Assembly (NCBI GenBank): GCA_022495995.1
Contig: JAFEMH010001247.1
Coordinates: 1-64,000 of the forward strand
Length of the DNA stretch: 64,000 nucleotides
Reading direction: 5' to 3'
Source: Adenophora triphylla var. japonica
Lineage: Eukaryota; Streptophyta; Magnoliopsida; Asterales; Campanulaceae
Part shown: positions 22,863-33,379 of the stretch, piece after piece
Numbering within the stretch: the first letter of the stretch is position 1
Layout of the letters: every line of letters starts with the position of its first letter
The notes under the pieces: model-generated
Database searches by the model: none
What the model was told of the DNA's origin: nothing
What the model saw: the letters and a program-made list of their open reading frames with translations, nothing else
Translations under genes and position numbers: made by a program

Positions 22863-24755
22863 TTTTTTTTTTTTAAACGAAAGGAGACGTAGCTCCCTAG
22901 ATTTTATAAATAAATAAAAGAAACAAAGCACGGTGGGGGATAAAGAACCAAACCACCGGAAACGAAAAGAAAACTACAATGTGGGGCTTAAAGCCAACAA
23001 CAAAATCAAGAAAGCTAAGGGGAGGGGTGCAAGTCCATCTGGACCGCCCCAAGACAAGAGGAAGGGGGGAACTAAGCCCTAAACTATCAAGAGGGAAAAG
23101 ACAAATCCCATCAAACATGATTATCAGGAGGAGAAGCCGATCTTCCACGCCATTTCCGAGACTGAACCATTGTAAAACCATCAGCATTATTATTCTTTTT
23201 GTGAGACGGAGTAAAAGGAGTATAGCCAGCCATATCAGTAACAAAGGAATATGGGGCCCTCGAAGCCGAAAAACGCTCTGGAGATTTTGGATCTACTTCC
23301 ACAAAAGGTTGGTGAGGATGAGATTCCCTATAACGAGCAACGTTGCGCATAATAGCCTCCATATCATTTGTTGGAGCATTGATATTACCAACACCACCAA
23401 CAAGAGCAGCCATGCCGAACCAAGACTCCATATTAGCAGCCACAACCACATTGTTTTCCACAAAGAACTACATTGCCAACACTAGCCGAGTTATCATACG
23501 AAGTAGCAACCAAGTCTTCTTGAACAGCCATGCTAGCCGAACTATCATCCTTAGGAGCAAAGAACTTGCTCCGAATGAGCAGCAACCTTTGTCAAACCAC
23601 TTTCAATAACATCATTAGTGGCTGCCTTCTCACCCATATGAATCACTTCATTGCAAACCCTATTAAAAGCCTTTTGAACAAAGATCGAAATGGGCTGTCC
23701 TCTTCTTGCCTTGATGGGAATAAAAACTTTTCGCTCACCTTATCGGTAGGAGGCGCCTTTGAAAGCCCCTCAACATCGGTAGCAACAGAACCTTACTACC
23801 CGAACTAATATTAACAACATCAACGCCGAACCTAAACCATCCTTAGCACCACTTGAAGAAGCGTCCACCTTAGGACCAATATCCAAAATCTTAGTGACTT
23901 CCTTAGAACTCACGGCAGGGCCATTCTTGGTGCCACAAATAGCACCATCCGACTTGCCAATCCCAATCTCATCATTTGCATCTTCATGCCTCATAACATC
24001 AGCCATTTTCTCAGCAGAATTCGAGCCATCAATTATCACAGTATCACCAGAATTTAATTGCTGAACTAGCCCATTATGAAGCTTCTCAAGCCCCAAGTTT
24101 CCATCAGTTTTAACTTGCTCAAATGCCACATTTTTATTTGCTTTAGACAGCACATTACCCACCTGTTTTTTGGTAGAATCATTCGGCTTTGTAGTTGTCT
24201 GCTGAACCCGCTTGCAAGAGAGGATATCATGCCCAAGTAAAGAACAATGTTTACAAAATTTTGGCAAGTTATTATACTCCACTTTTTGATAAAAACTGGG
24301 AAGGAAATCCCCACAATCTACAAAGACTTCATGAGGGAGCTTCCTTGAAACATCAACTTGAATTAGAATTTTTGCTAGACTAGGCCTAGTGAGATCTAGC
24401 GTGGCATTATCAATTGATAAAGGAGAACCAATCAGTTTAGCAATGGCAAAAAGACAGGCTTTATTGAACAAATGAACGGGTAAACCAGGCAAACCTACCC
24501 AAACAGCGGCAATTGGGGACTCGCATTCCGCCTTCCAAGCCGGCGACCAAGCAAGAGTTCTCATTGGAAAACGAGAAACATACCATACTTCCTTCATCCA
24601 CAGCCTTTGAAAATCTGCTTCCGAGGATAATTGAATAAGCATATGACGAGCATCAAGGTTGCCCAGTTTGAATTGACCTTTCAATTGAAATTTGGCAAAA
24701 GCCAAGCGAGATTCTTCCATAGTCGGCCGACCATGCTGGAATTTTCCGACGAGAG
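22863..24755 (-). mobile_element. LINE-like copy 1, ORF1-only family, 5'-truncated, minus strand
   Basis: On the minus strand the copy starts in the middle of DUF4283 (about 24753), runs through the CCHC knuckle and the C-terminal ORF1 region, has a 3' UTR of about 240 bp and ends in a poly(A) (T tract 22863-22876). There is no ORF2 between the ORF1 stop and the poly(A). I see no target-site duplication: the left flank is element D and the right flank is the PMD exon of element C. Confidence 0.8.
23111..24720 (-). pseudogene. ORF1 (DUF4283 and CCHC) of LINE copy 1
   Basis: Frame 24720-23770 has the DUF4283 nucleic-acid-binding-like domain (FAKFQLKGQFKLGNLDARHM through RTLAWSPAWKAE and AVWVGLPGLPVHLFNK), then a CCHC knuckle (FCKHCSLLGHDILSCKR; C-x2-C-x4-H-x4-C). 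A frameshift near 23770 moves to the frame ending at 23111, with the C-terminal signature NDMEAIMRNVARYRESHPHQPF and a terminal SRKWRGRSASPPDNHV. ORF1 proteins of plant L1 elements bind RNA. The start is lost by 5' truncation. Confidence 0.8.
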
Positions 24756-25514
24756 TCCACTTCCGTGATAGCCAGAAAATCAGTCGGAGTCATAGTCGCT
24801 TCCCCGAAGCGCAAATGAACGGTGTGGGTAGTGTCCCACCACCTCTCCCGAATAGCCTGGAGAACTTGGGGAGTTCGCCTTATTCCCCGGAGATTGTCAA
24901 CAAAAGTCAGAAGACCCGTTTGGGCCACCCTATCCCGAACGCCATCAAGGTCCTTAATCTTGTCCCACACCTCCTTAGCCATTTTCGGGCTCCCTCGACA
25001 ATTCTTCGTTGACTTATACGACTGCAAAACAGAGGAAAAACAGAGAGGGCAACATTAGAAATCATTCCATGTCAAAAAACCAATGAAATAGAAGAAATTT
25101 TTCATTGAGGCATTTCATCAAACACTTGGCGTGCGTACAAGAAAAGCTTGCCCAAGGGTGTCATTCGGGATCCGAATCAACCTCTCCTACAATCCATGAT
25201 ATGTAGGAGGCTCATACACACGCAATGCATCAACAATCATCCAAATAAATGCACAAAATCAACGCATGCAAGAAGAAACCTAGTTCTAGGCATGAACAAG
25301 AACAAAAGCCATTGATGAAATTTTGAATTCAAGGGAAAGGGAATTCAAACTCAATGCAATGCAAGAATCAAAGGGTTGAGAAAGAAGCTCTTACCAAGCC
25401 CTCCCGAACAGCGGTAGAAATGTGCGCATGCCTATCAAAAGTAAGATCATCGCGAGGGTAATCCTTCCCTAGCAAATAGCTCCCCAAAATCGGATTCCTT
25501 TGTTCTTGAGCCAT
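24756..25514 (-). pseudogene. Antisense PMD gene of element C, exon 1 and truncated exon 2
   Basis: Exon 1 is 25514-25395: it starts MAQEQRNPILGSYLLGKDYP and ends at a GTAAGAG donor. Exon 2 begins after CAG at 25021, encodes SYKSTKNCRGSPKMAKEVWD and then the PMD core ERWWDTTHTVHLRFGEATMT, PTDFLAIT, and is cut at about 24755 by LINE copy 1. The block W-W-D-T-T-H followed by G-E-x-T-x-T is the plant mobile domain signature. The exon-intron layout parallels the antisense genes of elements A and B. Confidence 0.75.
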
Positions 25515-25980
25515 GGATTATGGAGGGAGAAAGGATTGGAAAGTGATTGGGAGGGAGAGATACCAAGCAAATCCATGAAAAATCACAAAGAAAGAGACTT
25601 TGGCTCGAGCTAGGGAGAGAAATTTTGAGAAAGATGTTTTCAAAATAAGCAAGAGCTGCTGTTTATATGCCCCGACAGTACATATCTCGCGCGGTATATC
25701 TTATCTCGCGGCGAGATATACCTTCTGGAAAATGACCAAATTGTCCTCGACAATAAGCGTCTACGCAACGTCAAAATTCAAAATTTTGACACATTTACCC
25801 TTGGAAATGATAAACTAGCAGGGAAATGTGGAAAAACCGGCACCGCAAGTCACGGAACGAGCCAAACGTGACATGCGCACGATCGCCCGGTATGGCACCA
25901 GTCGCCCGAGAACCGAGTGGTCCAAAGATCAACTCAATCCACATGATTCAGAGCCCAGAAAGGTGAATCATCAAAGAAAA
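25515..25980. other. Region upstream of antisense PMD gene, element C
   Basis: Holds the CG-rich palindromic stretch 'atctcgcgcggtatat...atctcgcggcgagatat' at about 25685-25725, which recurs in the LTR at 26850-26890. Probably promoter-side sequence for the antisense gene. No other gene seen. Confidence 0.4.
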
Positions 25981-26300
25981 AGCCCGGTCCAACGCCCAGA
26001 CAGGTGGATCGTCATCAGAAAAGCCCGGTCCAACGCCCAAACAGGTGGATCGTCATCAGAAAAGCCCGGTCCAACGCCCAGACAGGTGGATCGTCATCAG
26101 AAAAGTCCGGTCCAACGCCCAAACAGGTGGATCGTCATCAGAAAAAGCTCGGTCCAACGCCCAAACAGGTGGATCGTCAAACCAAAAAGCCCTATCCAAT
26201 GCCCAAACAGGTGGATCATTATCAGAAAAGCTCGGTCCAACGCCCAAACAGGTGGATCATCAAACCTAAAAGCCCGATTCGGAGCCCAGAAAGGCGAATC
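25981..26300. repeat. 41-bp tandem array in element C, about 8 units
   Basis: Units 'agcccggtccaacgcccaga' plus 'caggtggatcgtcatcagaaa' start at 25981, 26022, 26063 and about every 41 bp after, with drift in the last units. All long frames over it are repetitive by-products. Confidence 0.9.
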
Positions 26301-26533
26301 GTCACAAAACCGACAGGACTCAGAGGACCGGACAGGTAAGCCTTTGTTTTCTAACATAGTTCCCGCAGGTTCGGAGCCCAGACAGGCGAATCTTCAGACA
26401 GGCAGGTATATTCTGAATTGGGTCTTGATTTGATTCCTCAGTATGAATTTACCTTTTCAAAAATAAAATCTCCACGATTTTCAAAAAAATGATTTTCAAA
26501 ATATCTAAAGCAGCCTTTTTCGTGTTTTGGAGT

Positions 26534-26580
26534 CGAACTACGTCATGGTCTGATTCTCAGATAGAGATACGTAGGAAGCC
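26534..26580 (+). promoter_or_regulatory. CTACG...CGTAG hairpin motif, element C
   Basis: GAACTACGTCATGG, a loop with CTGATTCTC, then ATACGTAGGAAGCC. It is the same arrangement as seen three times each in elements A and B. Confidence 0.6.
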
Positions 26581-26667
26581 GTACGACCCGACCATCCCGA
26601 TGTTTAGAATGATGTCTTTTCTATCGTCGACATGACTTCTTTCATAAGACATGTCGCCGAGGGGCTC

Positions 26668-27667
26668 TGTAGACACCCCATTCTGAACACATCGGAACAT
26701 ACTTATTCCACTCTAAGTCTTGCTTTGAGTCAAGAAGTAGAAATCCACCATTTCGTCATGTTTCGTTAAGTTTTGACTAACCACCGTTAGTTTGGGACTA
26801 AACTGCATACGAGATAACGAGGAAAGGACAAAACTGTCCACAGGAGCAATATCTCGCCGCGAGATGGCGTGTCTCGCGCGAGATATCCCCCCTCTGCAGA
26901 TTGCAGACGACAGTTCCCTCGTCGATTTCAACCTCTTTTCGGGATAAAACTTTATCTCTCCTACTAACCAATAGAATTGGGAGTCTGGAACCATCTTGAA
27001 GTGTTTGATCTCATCTTCAACACTTCCCCAACCCCTATAAATACTTGGTGACTTCCAAGGTTCAAGAGGTCCAGGAATTTTCACAACACACACATTTTGT
27101 TGGTTTCTCTCCTTGAAAGAATCCTACGAAATCACCCTAAAAACTCACCTCATAGTTTGTTTGTCGACCTTGTTGATAAACAAGCATCAAGCTCCAAGTC
27201 AAGGACCGAGGCGAAGCTCTGTCCGTGTCAAGAGTCGACTCTAAACTTGAGTCGAAACTCTGCCCAAATCACCTCACGCAAGGTAATTCCTAAATCCCTT
27301 TCTAATTGATTGTTAGAGTGGTATAAGTCCATAGAATCTAGGATCGGCCTAGAGCCTCTCCAAATCATGGAGACGGTCTCGAAGCAATCGATCCTACATT
27401 CCGTTTAACCCCGTTAAATGGACCTTTGTTTATAATATTAAAAAATCATTTTTTCCCTTCTTTTGAAAACCTCTCTTTTCTTTAGCAAGACCGATCTCCG
27501 GATTGGGTGAAATGGATGCTCCTTGACCTACCCATTTCATAACCTAAGCCCCGAACCCAAATCTTTTCCAAAATGGTTTTCCTATTTTCTCCAATCGAAT
27601 AATATAGGTGGCGACTCAAAAATGAAAAGGAAAGATAAAAATCATTATTCCTTTCTTTTTCCCTCAC
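26668..27667 (+). repeat. 3' LTR of element C
   Basis: Begins TGTAGACACCCC after the polypurine tract, has TATAAATA at 27036-27043, contains the 'ggtggcgactc' block near the end that also occurs in LTRs A and B, and likely ends ...CCCTCACA. No 5' LTR is present, so the target duplication cannot be checked. Confidence 0.7.
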
Positions 27668-28364
27668 AACGCTACAGCAGTGTTTGGTTCTTCTTTCACT
27701 TTGTATTTATAGTGCTCACTTTGGTTTGATGGACAATCATGGAAATTGGAAGAGTTTTGTACATTGTAACTAAATATAGGGACTTTCTACATGAGCCTAA
27801 TCAAATTATGACAAGGAGGCCATGCTGGATATAAGTTTGAAATTTGGTCATATGGCTTGCTCTAGAGTCACTGTTCCATTGCTTTTTTAATTTATAGTCT
27901 TCTTTAATCGTGTATGCGTCTTATATATAAACAATGAGTTTCGATGCTCTGATACAGGATTTCTTCCCTCAGTTTCTTGATTTTCAAATTCCCAGCAGAG
28001 CCAAGAAACACCTCTCCGCTCAGGTAATTAAATTTACTACTCCATTTACTTTAATATATGCTAATAGCTTTGCTAGAAATCTAGAAGTTATAGATAGTTA
28101 TGTGAGTTCAAATGTTTATGATGTGGTAAGATCTGCTCGGCTGGTGATGGGTATTCTACTTGTAATTCTGCAGATGCATAGACTTGTAGGCATGATCTAT
28201 TTTTTTTACTTAAATCGTTGTCTTTCTCTTAATTGCCTAATTTTGCTTTTTGTGGCTTCTTTCATATGGTAAAGGATTTTAGTCATTTTGCTTTTGTGGC
28301 TTCTAAAATTTGTTTCTCTCGATCTTATAGGTTGTATTTTAACGTTAAAAATATCAAGTCATAT
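27668..28364. other. Region left of CACTA transposase, with one exon-like segment
   Basis: At 27934-28023 a short frame starts MSFDALIQDFFPQFLDFQIP and runs to a good donor (CAG|GTAATT). I do not recognise the protein. It could be a captured host exon in the CACTA element or a chance frame. The rest is AT-rich; a terminal CACTA repeat was looked for and not found. Confidence 0.35.
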
Positions 28365-30257
28365 ATGGACAAAAGTTGGATTGATTTGGGTAACTGGATT
28401 TCAAATGAGTATATGTCTGGGATTGACAACTTCCTCGACTTTGCATTCTCAAAAAAGTCTCTTGGTGCTAAAGATATATATTGTCCTTGTAAAAAATGCT
28501 CAAATCGTTACCAAAAAGACCGTGCAACCATGAAATCACATTTTATTGAAGTGGGATTTGAAACAGATTACAAGAATTGGACTAGGCATGAGAAAGAGTA
28601 CATTTCGGCGTATAATAATGATATGACAACTGAAGATGGCATTGAAATTGACTTAGGCGTGCAAGATTGTATGAGACAAATGGTACATGAAGGGATGGGT
28701 ATGCCGGAAAGTAACCAAACGGCCGAATTGAAGAAATCGTACAATCGAGATGCGGCCACCTCAAAGTTTCTTAGACTTTTGAGAGATGCTGATCAAGCCT
28801 TGTGGGAAGGGTGTGATAAGTTTACAGTACTCTCATTTATTGTAGAACTTATGCACTGAAAGGCTAATTATCGAGTGGCCGATAAAGGATTTACTTCTTT
28901 ATTAAAGATTTTCATTAGGGCATTGCTTCAATCAGCAAAAGTGTCGAATTCCTATCGTGAGGCGTACAAGATGACTACAGATTTAGGTTTCAGTTATAAA
29001 ACAAGGAACGCGTGCATTAATCATTGTATGTTGTTTCGAAATGAATTGAAAAACTTAGTAAATGTGAAATTTGTGGAGCCTCAAGATATAAGCAACAAGA
29101 AAAAGGGGGTAGCAGTGAAGGTGCGAAAACAAGTGGCAAGAATAAACTTCCCAAGCAGGTAGCGATGAAGAAAGTATGGTATTTTCCCTTAAAGCCAAGG
29201 TTGCAAAGGTTATATTGGTCATCTAAGACCGCGACACTCATGAGATGGCATGCTGAGAAAAGAATAGACGATGGTGTGCTGAGACATCCTGCAGACTCTC
29301 ATGCTTGGAAGGGATTTGATGAACGTTATCCATTATTTTCAAGTGAAATTCGGAATGTTAGATTGGGATTATCATTTGACATATTTAATCCTTTCAGAAC
29401 AATGACTATATCTCACAGTACTTGGTCGATTGTGCTTATGCCATACAATCTTCCACATTGGTTATGCATGAAAGAACCACATTTCTTCTTGTCGGTACTT
29501 ACTCAAGGCCCAAAAGGGCCGGGCAACAAGATAGATGTGTATTTCCAACCGTTAATTGATGAGTTAAAGGAATTGTGGGAAGATGGTATATTAACTTATG
29601 ATGCATCAAGGAACGAGTTGTTCACTTTACGAGCTTCACTATTATGGACAATAAATGACTTTCCTGCATATGAAATGTTGTCTGGATGGAGCACTAAAGG
29701 TGAATATGCTTGCCCTTGTTGCAATTATGAGACCTCAAGCACGATGGTTGGAATATGGTGTCAAGTATTGTTATATTGGTCATCGACGCTTCTTGCCTAG
29801 GAGTCATGCTTTTCATAAGGATAAAGGCTCTTTTGATGGTACTCATGAAGTGAGAGATAAGCCCAAGTTATTGTTTGGAACAAAATTGCTTAAACAAGTT
29901 GAAAATATGGAAACAGAGTATAAAATAGAAGATGTTTTTAAAAAGAGGAAAAGAGAAGAGGGTAAGAAGCAACAAACCAAGTTAGAGAAGAGAAAGGTTC
30001 CTAAGTTGTGTCACAATTGGAAAAAGAGGAGTATCTTCTTTGAGTTGCCATATTGGGAAAATAATCATGTTCGTCATAATCTTGATGTTATGCACATTGA
30101 AAAAAATGTGTGTGATAATGTGCTACATACTCTGTTAGGTACTGCAGGGAAATCAAGAAGAGACCTAAAAGAAATGAACATTCAGAAACCATTGCATCTA
30201 CAAATACTTCCATCTCGCAAAGAAATTATGCCTCCGGCTCAGTTCACAATGAGCCAT
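28365..30257 (+). pseudogene. CACTA (En/Spm) TNP2 transposase, broken
   Basis: Starts MDKSWIDLGNWISNEYMSGI. The transposase-associated zinc domain is clear (IYCPCKKCSNRYQKD ... KSHFIEVGF). A stop at 28857-28859 and a frame change follow, then VRLGLSFDIFNPFRTM, LTQGPKGPGNKIDVYFQPL and DFPAYEMLSGWSTKGEYACP, all TNP2 blocks. A shift near 29740 leads to KLCHNWKKRSIFFELPYWE and HNLDVMHIEKNVCDN. It ends abruptly at 30257 in the LPPAQFTMS region, where element F begins. TNP2 cuts and moves CACTA elements. Confidence 0.85.
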
Positions 30258-31742
30258 CTGTCCGCGATCAAGGGTTGGTTCAAACCGTTTTGCCCCCTAG
30301 GTTGACTAGCAAGTGAGTTAGCGGGGGCTCATTGGGAGAACCTGTGTGACCCTTGTGGGAACTGTAGCCCGCCGTTCGACTCTATCTCAAACATCTCCAT
30401 TTGAGCGTCGTTGATGGCCATGGCCTCAGCGACCAGTTTGGATTTTGCGGCCAGAATCTCTTGCCTCTTCAGGATCTGATCCGGGGAGAGGGGAGTGTTC
30501 AAGGTGGTGGCCTTTATATGAGCTTGGGGAGTTTTTGGGCTATTGTTTAGAAGAGCTTGGGCCTTTTCAGCTCTGGCTTCATCTGTTAGCCTATGTAAAA
30601 CCCTTTGAATGGGGGAGAGGCTTTTTTGTGGCTGATAACGGGCCCCCATCTGGTTAAAAACAGAGTTTGTTTGCTTATCCTTATTGACATTGGAAGGGGA
30701 CGCATGGTCATCCCTCTCAATGGTCAAATGACCAGCGTTTTCCAAAGTTTTAGACATGTTTTGAAAAAGAAAATGACTGAAAAGAAGAGCCTTTTGACAG
30801 TTAGCTGTTTAGAACACAAGGGGTGTCTGAAAACAAAGAATTTTAACGAGAAAACTAATGACGAATTCCCGGCAATGGAACCACTGATGACGCCAAGATT
30901 TTCAGGGTCAGGAGCGGTTCAAGGATATCTGGCAGGATATATTTAGTGGATTGGATGTACCTAGAACACAACACAAATAAGCACCGTTAAGGTCAAAGTT
31001 GGATGTTACTCCAACTCAGGCCCTCGGGTGTGAGAGTAAGAATACTTAGTAAAGAAGGCTTTGAATACCTTGAGTGTGTGTGAGTGTTTAGGGTTTGACA
31101 GCAGTTTGACTTACAATGTATATATGGAACTTACCTTGTCCAAGGGGACAAAGGTCTTCTATTTATAGGCAATGAGGAGCTGCCCGCTGACGTAAGCCAT
31201 GAGGTCATCCCTAAAGGGCACTTTGGTATTTGATCGCATATACTTGTCCGCATCTAATTGGGTCTGTCAGGAGGGAGGACCCTCTGTCAGAAGGGATGTC
31301 GCCGATGTGGACAGGAGCAGTGTATCCGACACGGCGCATTTAATGCCATTGTAGGCACCTGACTGAGCCGCATTGAATGCGATGGGAGTGAGCTAGCCAC
31401 TTGCATGTCAAAGCCAAAGCTAGCTTGCTCAGTAAGGTTTGCCATTAACCGGGAGGCAGGTGAGACAATCGAGAGGTAAGTATGAGCCCGCGGTCAACAT
31501 CTTGGGCGCGGTCAAAGGTATTTGACGCGGGCACGGATGGAGCGGTCATACCTCTTGCGGGCACCAATCCAGCGGTCAGGATCCCTCCGGTCTTGAGTAA
31601 GATGATGCGGAGAGGAACGCGGTCTTGACCTCAGGAGTCTATCTGTTCACGGTCTTGACTCCGGCGGTCTAGGGAATGCCACGTCACTGGCTCCTTGGAC
31701 CAGACCGAGCGTGGGCTCGGTCCAGCAGGTCCGGGCTCATCA
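30258..31742 (-). mobile_element. LTR retrotransposon fragment F: LTR, PBS and start of gag, minus strand
   Basis: LTR 31742-30885 on the minus strand opens TGATGAGCCC and closes GGCGTCATCA, so its ends are TGATGA and TCATCA. A TATAAATA box lies at 31167-31160 (minus). One base after the LTR is the primer binding site TGGTTCCATTGCCGGGAA (30883-30866). Internal sequence runs only to 30258, where CACTA transposase sequence starts. A second LTR is missing. Confidence 0.65.
30329..30757 (-). CDS. N-terminal gag-like fragment of element F
   Basis: A 142-codon frame starting MSKTLENAGHLTIERDD, just inside the primer binding site, where gag should start. It is charged and probably helical (EILAAKSKLVAEAMAINDAQ). 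It stops before any capsid domain. Identification rests on position; no conserved gag block is seen. Confidence 0.45.
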   Translation of the reverse strand: MSKTLENAGHLTIERDDHASPSNVNKDKQTNSVFNQMGARYQPQKSLSPIQRVLHRLTDEARAEKAQALLNNSPKTPQAHIKATTLNTPLSPDQILKRQEILAAKSKLVAEAMAINDAQMEMFEIESNGGLQFPQGSHRFSQ

Positions 31743-32331
31743 GAGTTCTTTGTTGACGTAGTTTTGACAATGCAGATGTAGTGACTGCCGTAGTGAGTGG
31801 GGATAGGGAGTTGTGTTACGGTAGAGATTGATATTTCAGCTAGATCACTCTTTGTATTTTTTAATATTGAATATGAACCACTGCTTATTTGTTTGGTGGT
31901 TAAAACCCACCTTTATTATTGTATTATAGATTATAGACTCTTTAAATTTTCATTTTTCATGCTTTCAAAGTGGAGCAGTCTTTCAAATTTTTGCAATGAT
32001 TCGAATTCTACGTATTAATTGATACCTTTTATCGATAAATATAGGTATTCAAATGGATGACTATTAAAAAGTAATATTACATATCCAAGTAATAGATATG
32101 TATACATTAGACTACCTTATACTATTAATAGTTATTTGATTATATAATTGACTAAATTATTTGGTCATTTAACAAATTACATTGACTTAGATATATTACA
32201 TTTAGATATGGTACATGTACCTATTAAATGAAAGTAAAAATTTAGATATGAAAATGTATAAATATGAATGGAATAGTTAAAGTCAAAGATAAATTGAAAT
32301 TTAATAAAGTACATGTATCTGTATTATTAAC
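31743..32331. other. AT-rich region with imperfect duplication
   Basis: No gene. Bases 32185-32320 resemble 32515-32650 (runs such as 'gatatattaca...aaaatgtat' and 'aatagttaaa'), so the target of the SINE was an old local duplication. Confidence 0.5.
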
Positions 32332-32348
32332 TTATATATAGTACTCTT
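32332..32348. repeat. SINE target-site duplication, left copy
   Basis: TTATATATAGTACTCTT, repeated exactly at 32499-32515. Confidence 0.85.
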
Positions 32349-32498
32349 TTTTTTTCACTACTCACACACATACACACAGAAACGCCTAGAAAATCCTAGG
32401 AAGAGAAAGCCTTCTCTCTAACTTCTGGGGGGGATCTAACCCATGACCTCCAGGTTGGAAGCCATGAGCTCTGACCACCAGGCCAAAGCCTGATGGTT
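32349..32498 (-). mobile_element. tRNA-derived SINE, minus strand, with 17-bp TSD
   Basis: On the minus strand the 5' part has a box A-like TGGCCTGGTGG and a box B-like GGTCATGGGTTAGATCC, the internal RNA polymerase III promoter of tRNA-derived SINEs. The 3' end is A-rich (T tract on + from 32347). Flanking repeats TTATATATAGTACTCTT at 32332-32348 and 32499-32515 are identical, as expected for target-primed insertion. Confidence 0.85.
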
Positions 32499-32515
32499 TT
32501 ATATATAGTACTCTT
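32499..32515. repeat. SINE target-site duplication, right copy
   Basis: Identical to 32332-32348. Confidence 0.85.
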
Positions 32516-32679
32516 GGATATATTACACTTGGATATAGTACACTTACATATAGTACATTCACCAATTAAATGGAAGTTAACTTAGATGTGAAAATGTATG
32601 AATATAAATAGAATAGTTAAAATCAAAGACAAATTCAAATTTAATAGCTATGTAAAAGAGTTGATTAGAAAATATGAAA

Positions 32680-32695
32680 TATATAGTTATAATGA
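32680..32695. repeat. Target-site duplication of L0, left
   Basis: TATATAGTTATAATGA, repeated at 39222-39237. Confidence 0.85.
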
Positions 32696-33379
32696 TTTTT
32701 TTTTTTTTTTAAACGAAAGGAGACGTAGCTCCCTAGATTTTATAAATAAGATAAAAGAAACAAAGCACGGTGGGGGACATAAAACCAAACCACCGGAAAA
32801 GAAAAGAAAACTACAATGTGGGGCTTAAAGCCAACAACAAAAATAAGAAAGCTAAGGGGAGGGGTGCAAGTCCATCTGGACCGCCCCAAAACAAGAGGAA
32901 GGGGGGAACTAAGCCCTAAGCTATCAAGAGGGAAAAGACAAATCCCATCTACCAAAATTATCAGGAGGAGAAGCCGATCTTCGACGCCATGTCCGAGAAG
33001 AAGCCATTGTATAACCATCGGCATTTGCATTCTTTTTGTGAGACGGAGTGAAAGGAGTATAGCCAGCCATATCAGTAACAAAGGAATATGGAGCCCTTGA
33101 TGCCGAAAAACGCTCTGGAGATTTTGGTTCAACTTCCACAAAAGGTTGGGGAGGATGGGATTCCCTGTAACGAGCAATGTTGCGCATAATAGCCTCCATA
33201 TCATTTGTTGGAGCATTGATATTACCAAAACCACCAACATGAGCAGCCATTGCGGCAGAAGCAACCAAGTCTTCTTGAACAGCCATGCTAGCCGAACCAT
33301 CATCCATAGGAGCAGCAACAAACCCATTTTTTCCATCAGAATTTCCTTGAACAGGCTCAACTGAATTGCAAACTTCCAC
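32696..33379 (-). pseudogene. ORF1 of L0, C-terminal fragment, 3' UTR and poly(A)
   Basis: Starts with VCNSVEPVQGNSDGKN, then AAPMDDGSASMAVQEDLVAS, NDMEAIMRNIARYRESHPPQ and SRTWRRRSASPPDNFG with a stop at 32924. The 3' UTR ends TCTAGGGAGCTACGTCTCC and a poly(A) (T tract from 32696). Confidence 0.8.

Larger units (their letters stand above)
24756..27667 (+). mobile_element. 3' part of PMD-bearing LTR retrotransposon C
   Basis: It contains an antisense PMD gene fragment, a 41-bp tandem array, the conserved hairpin motif (26534-26580), a polypurine tract (GCCGAGGGGCTC, 26655-26667) and a 3' LTR 26668-27667. The layout matches the 3' third of elements A and B, but the LTR, array and PMD sequence are clearly different, so C is another family of the same design. 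Its left part is missing at the LINE copy 1 junction. Confidence 0.7.

Noticed and set aside
25828..26433. A 201-residue coding gene with repeats
   Set aside because: Most of it is the 41-bp tandem array of element C; all three frames and the other strand are also open, as expected of such an array.
18454..27667. Elements D and C as one retrotransposon with two LTRs
   Set aside because: The LTR at 18454 (TGTAGACACTAAAATC) and that at 26668 (TGTAGACACCCCATTC) share only the first bases.
31755..31800. CACTA terminal repeat (TAGTG words)
   Set aside because: TAGTG occurs twice by chance-like spacing, without a matching CACTA end on the left or a 3-bp duplication.
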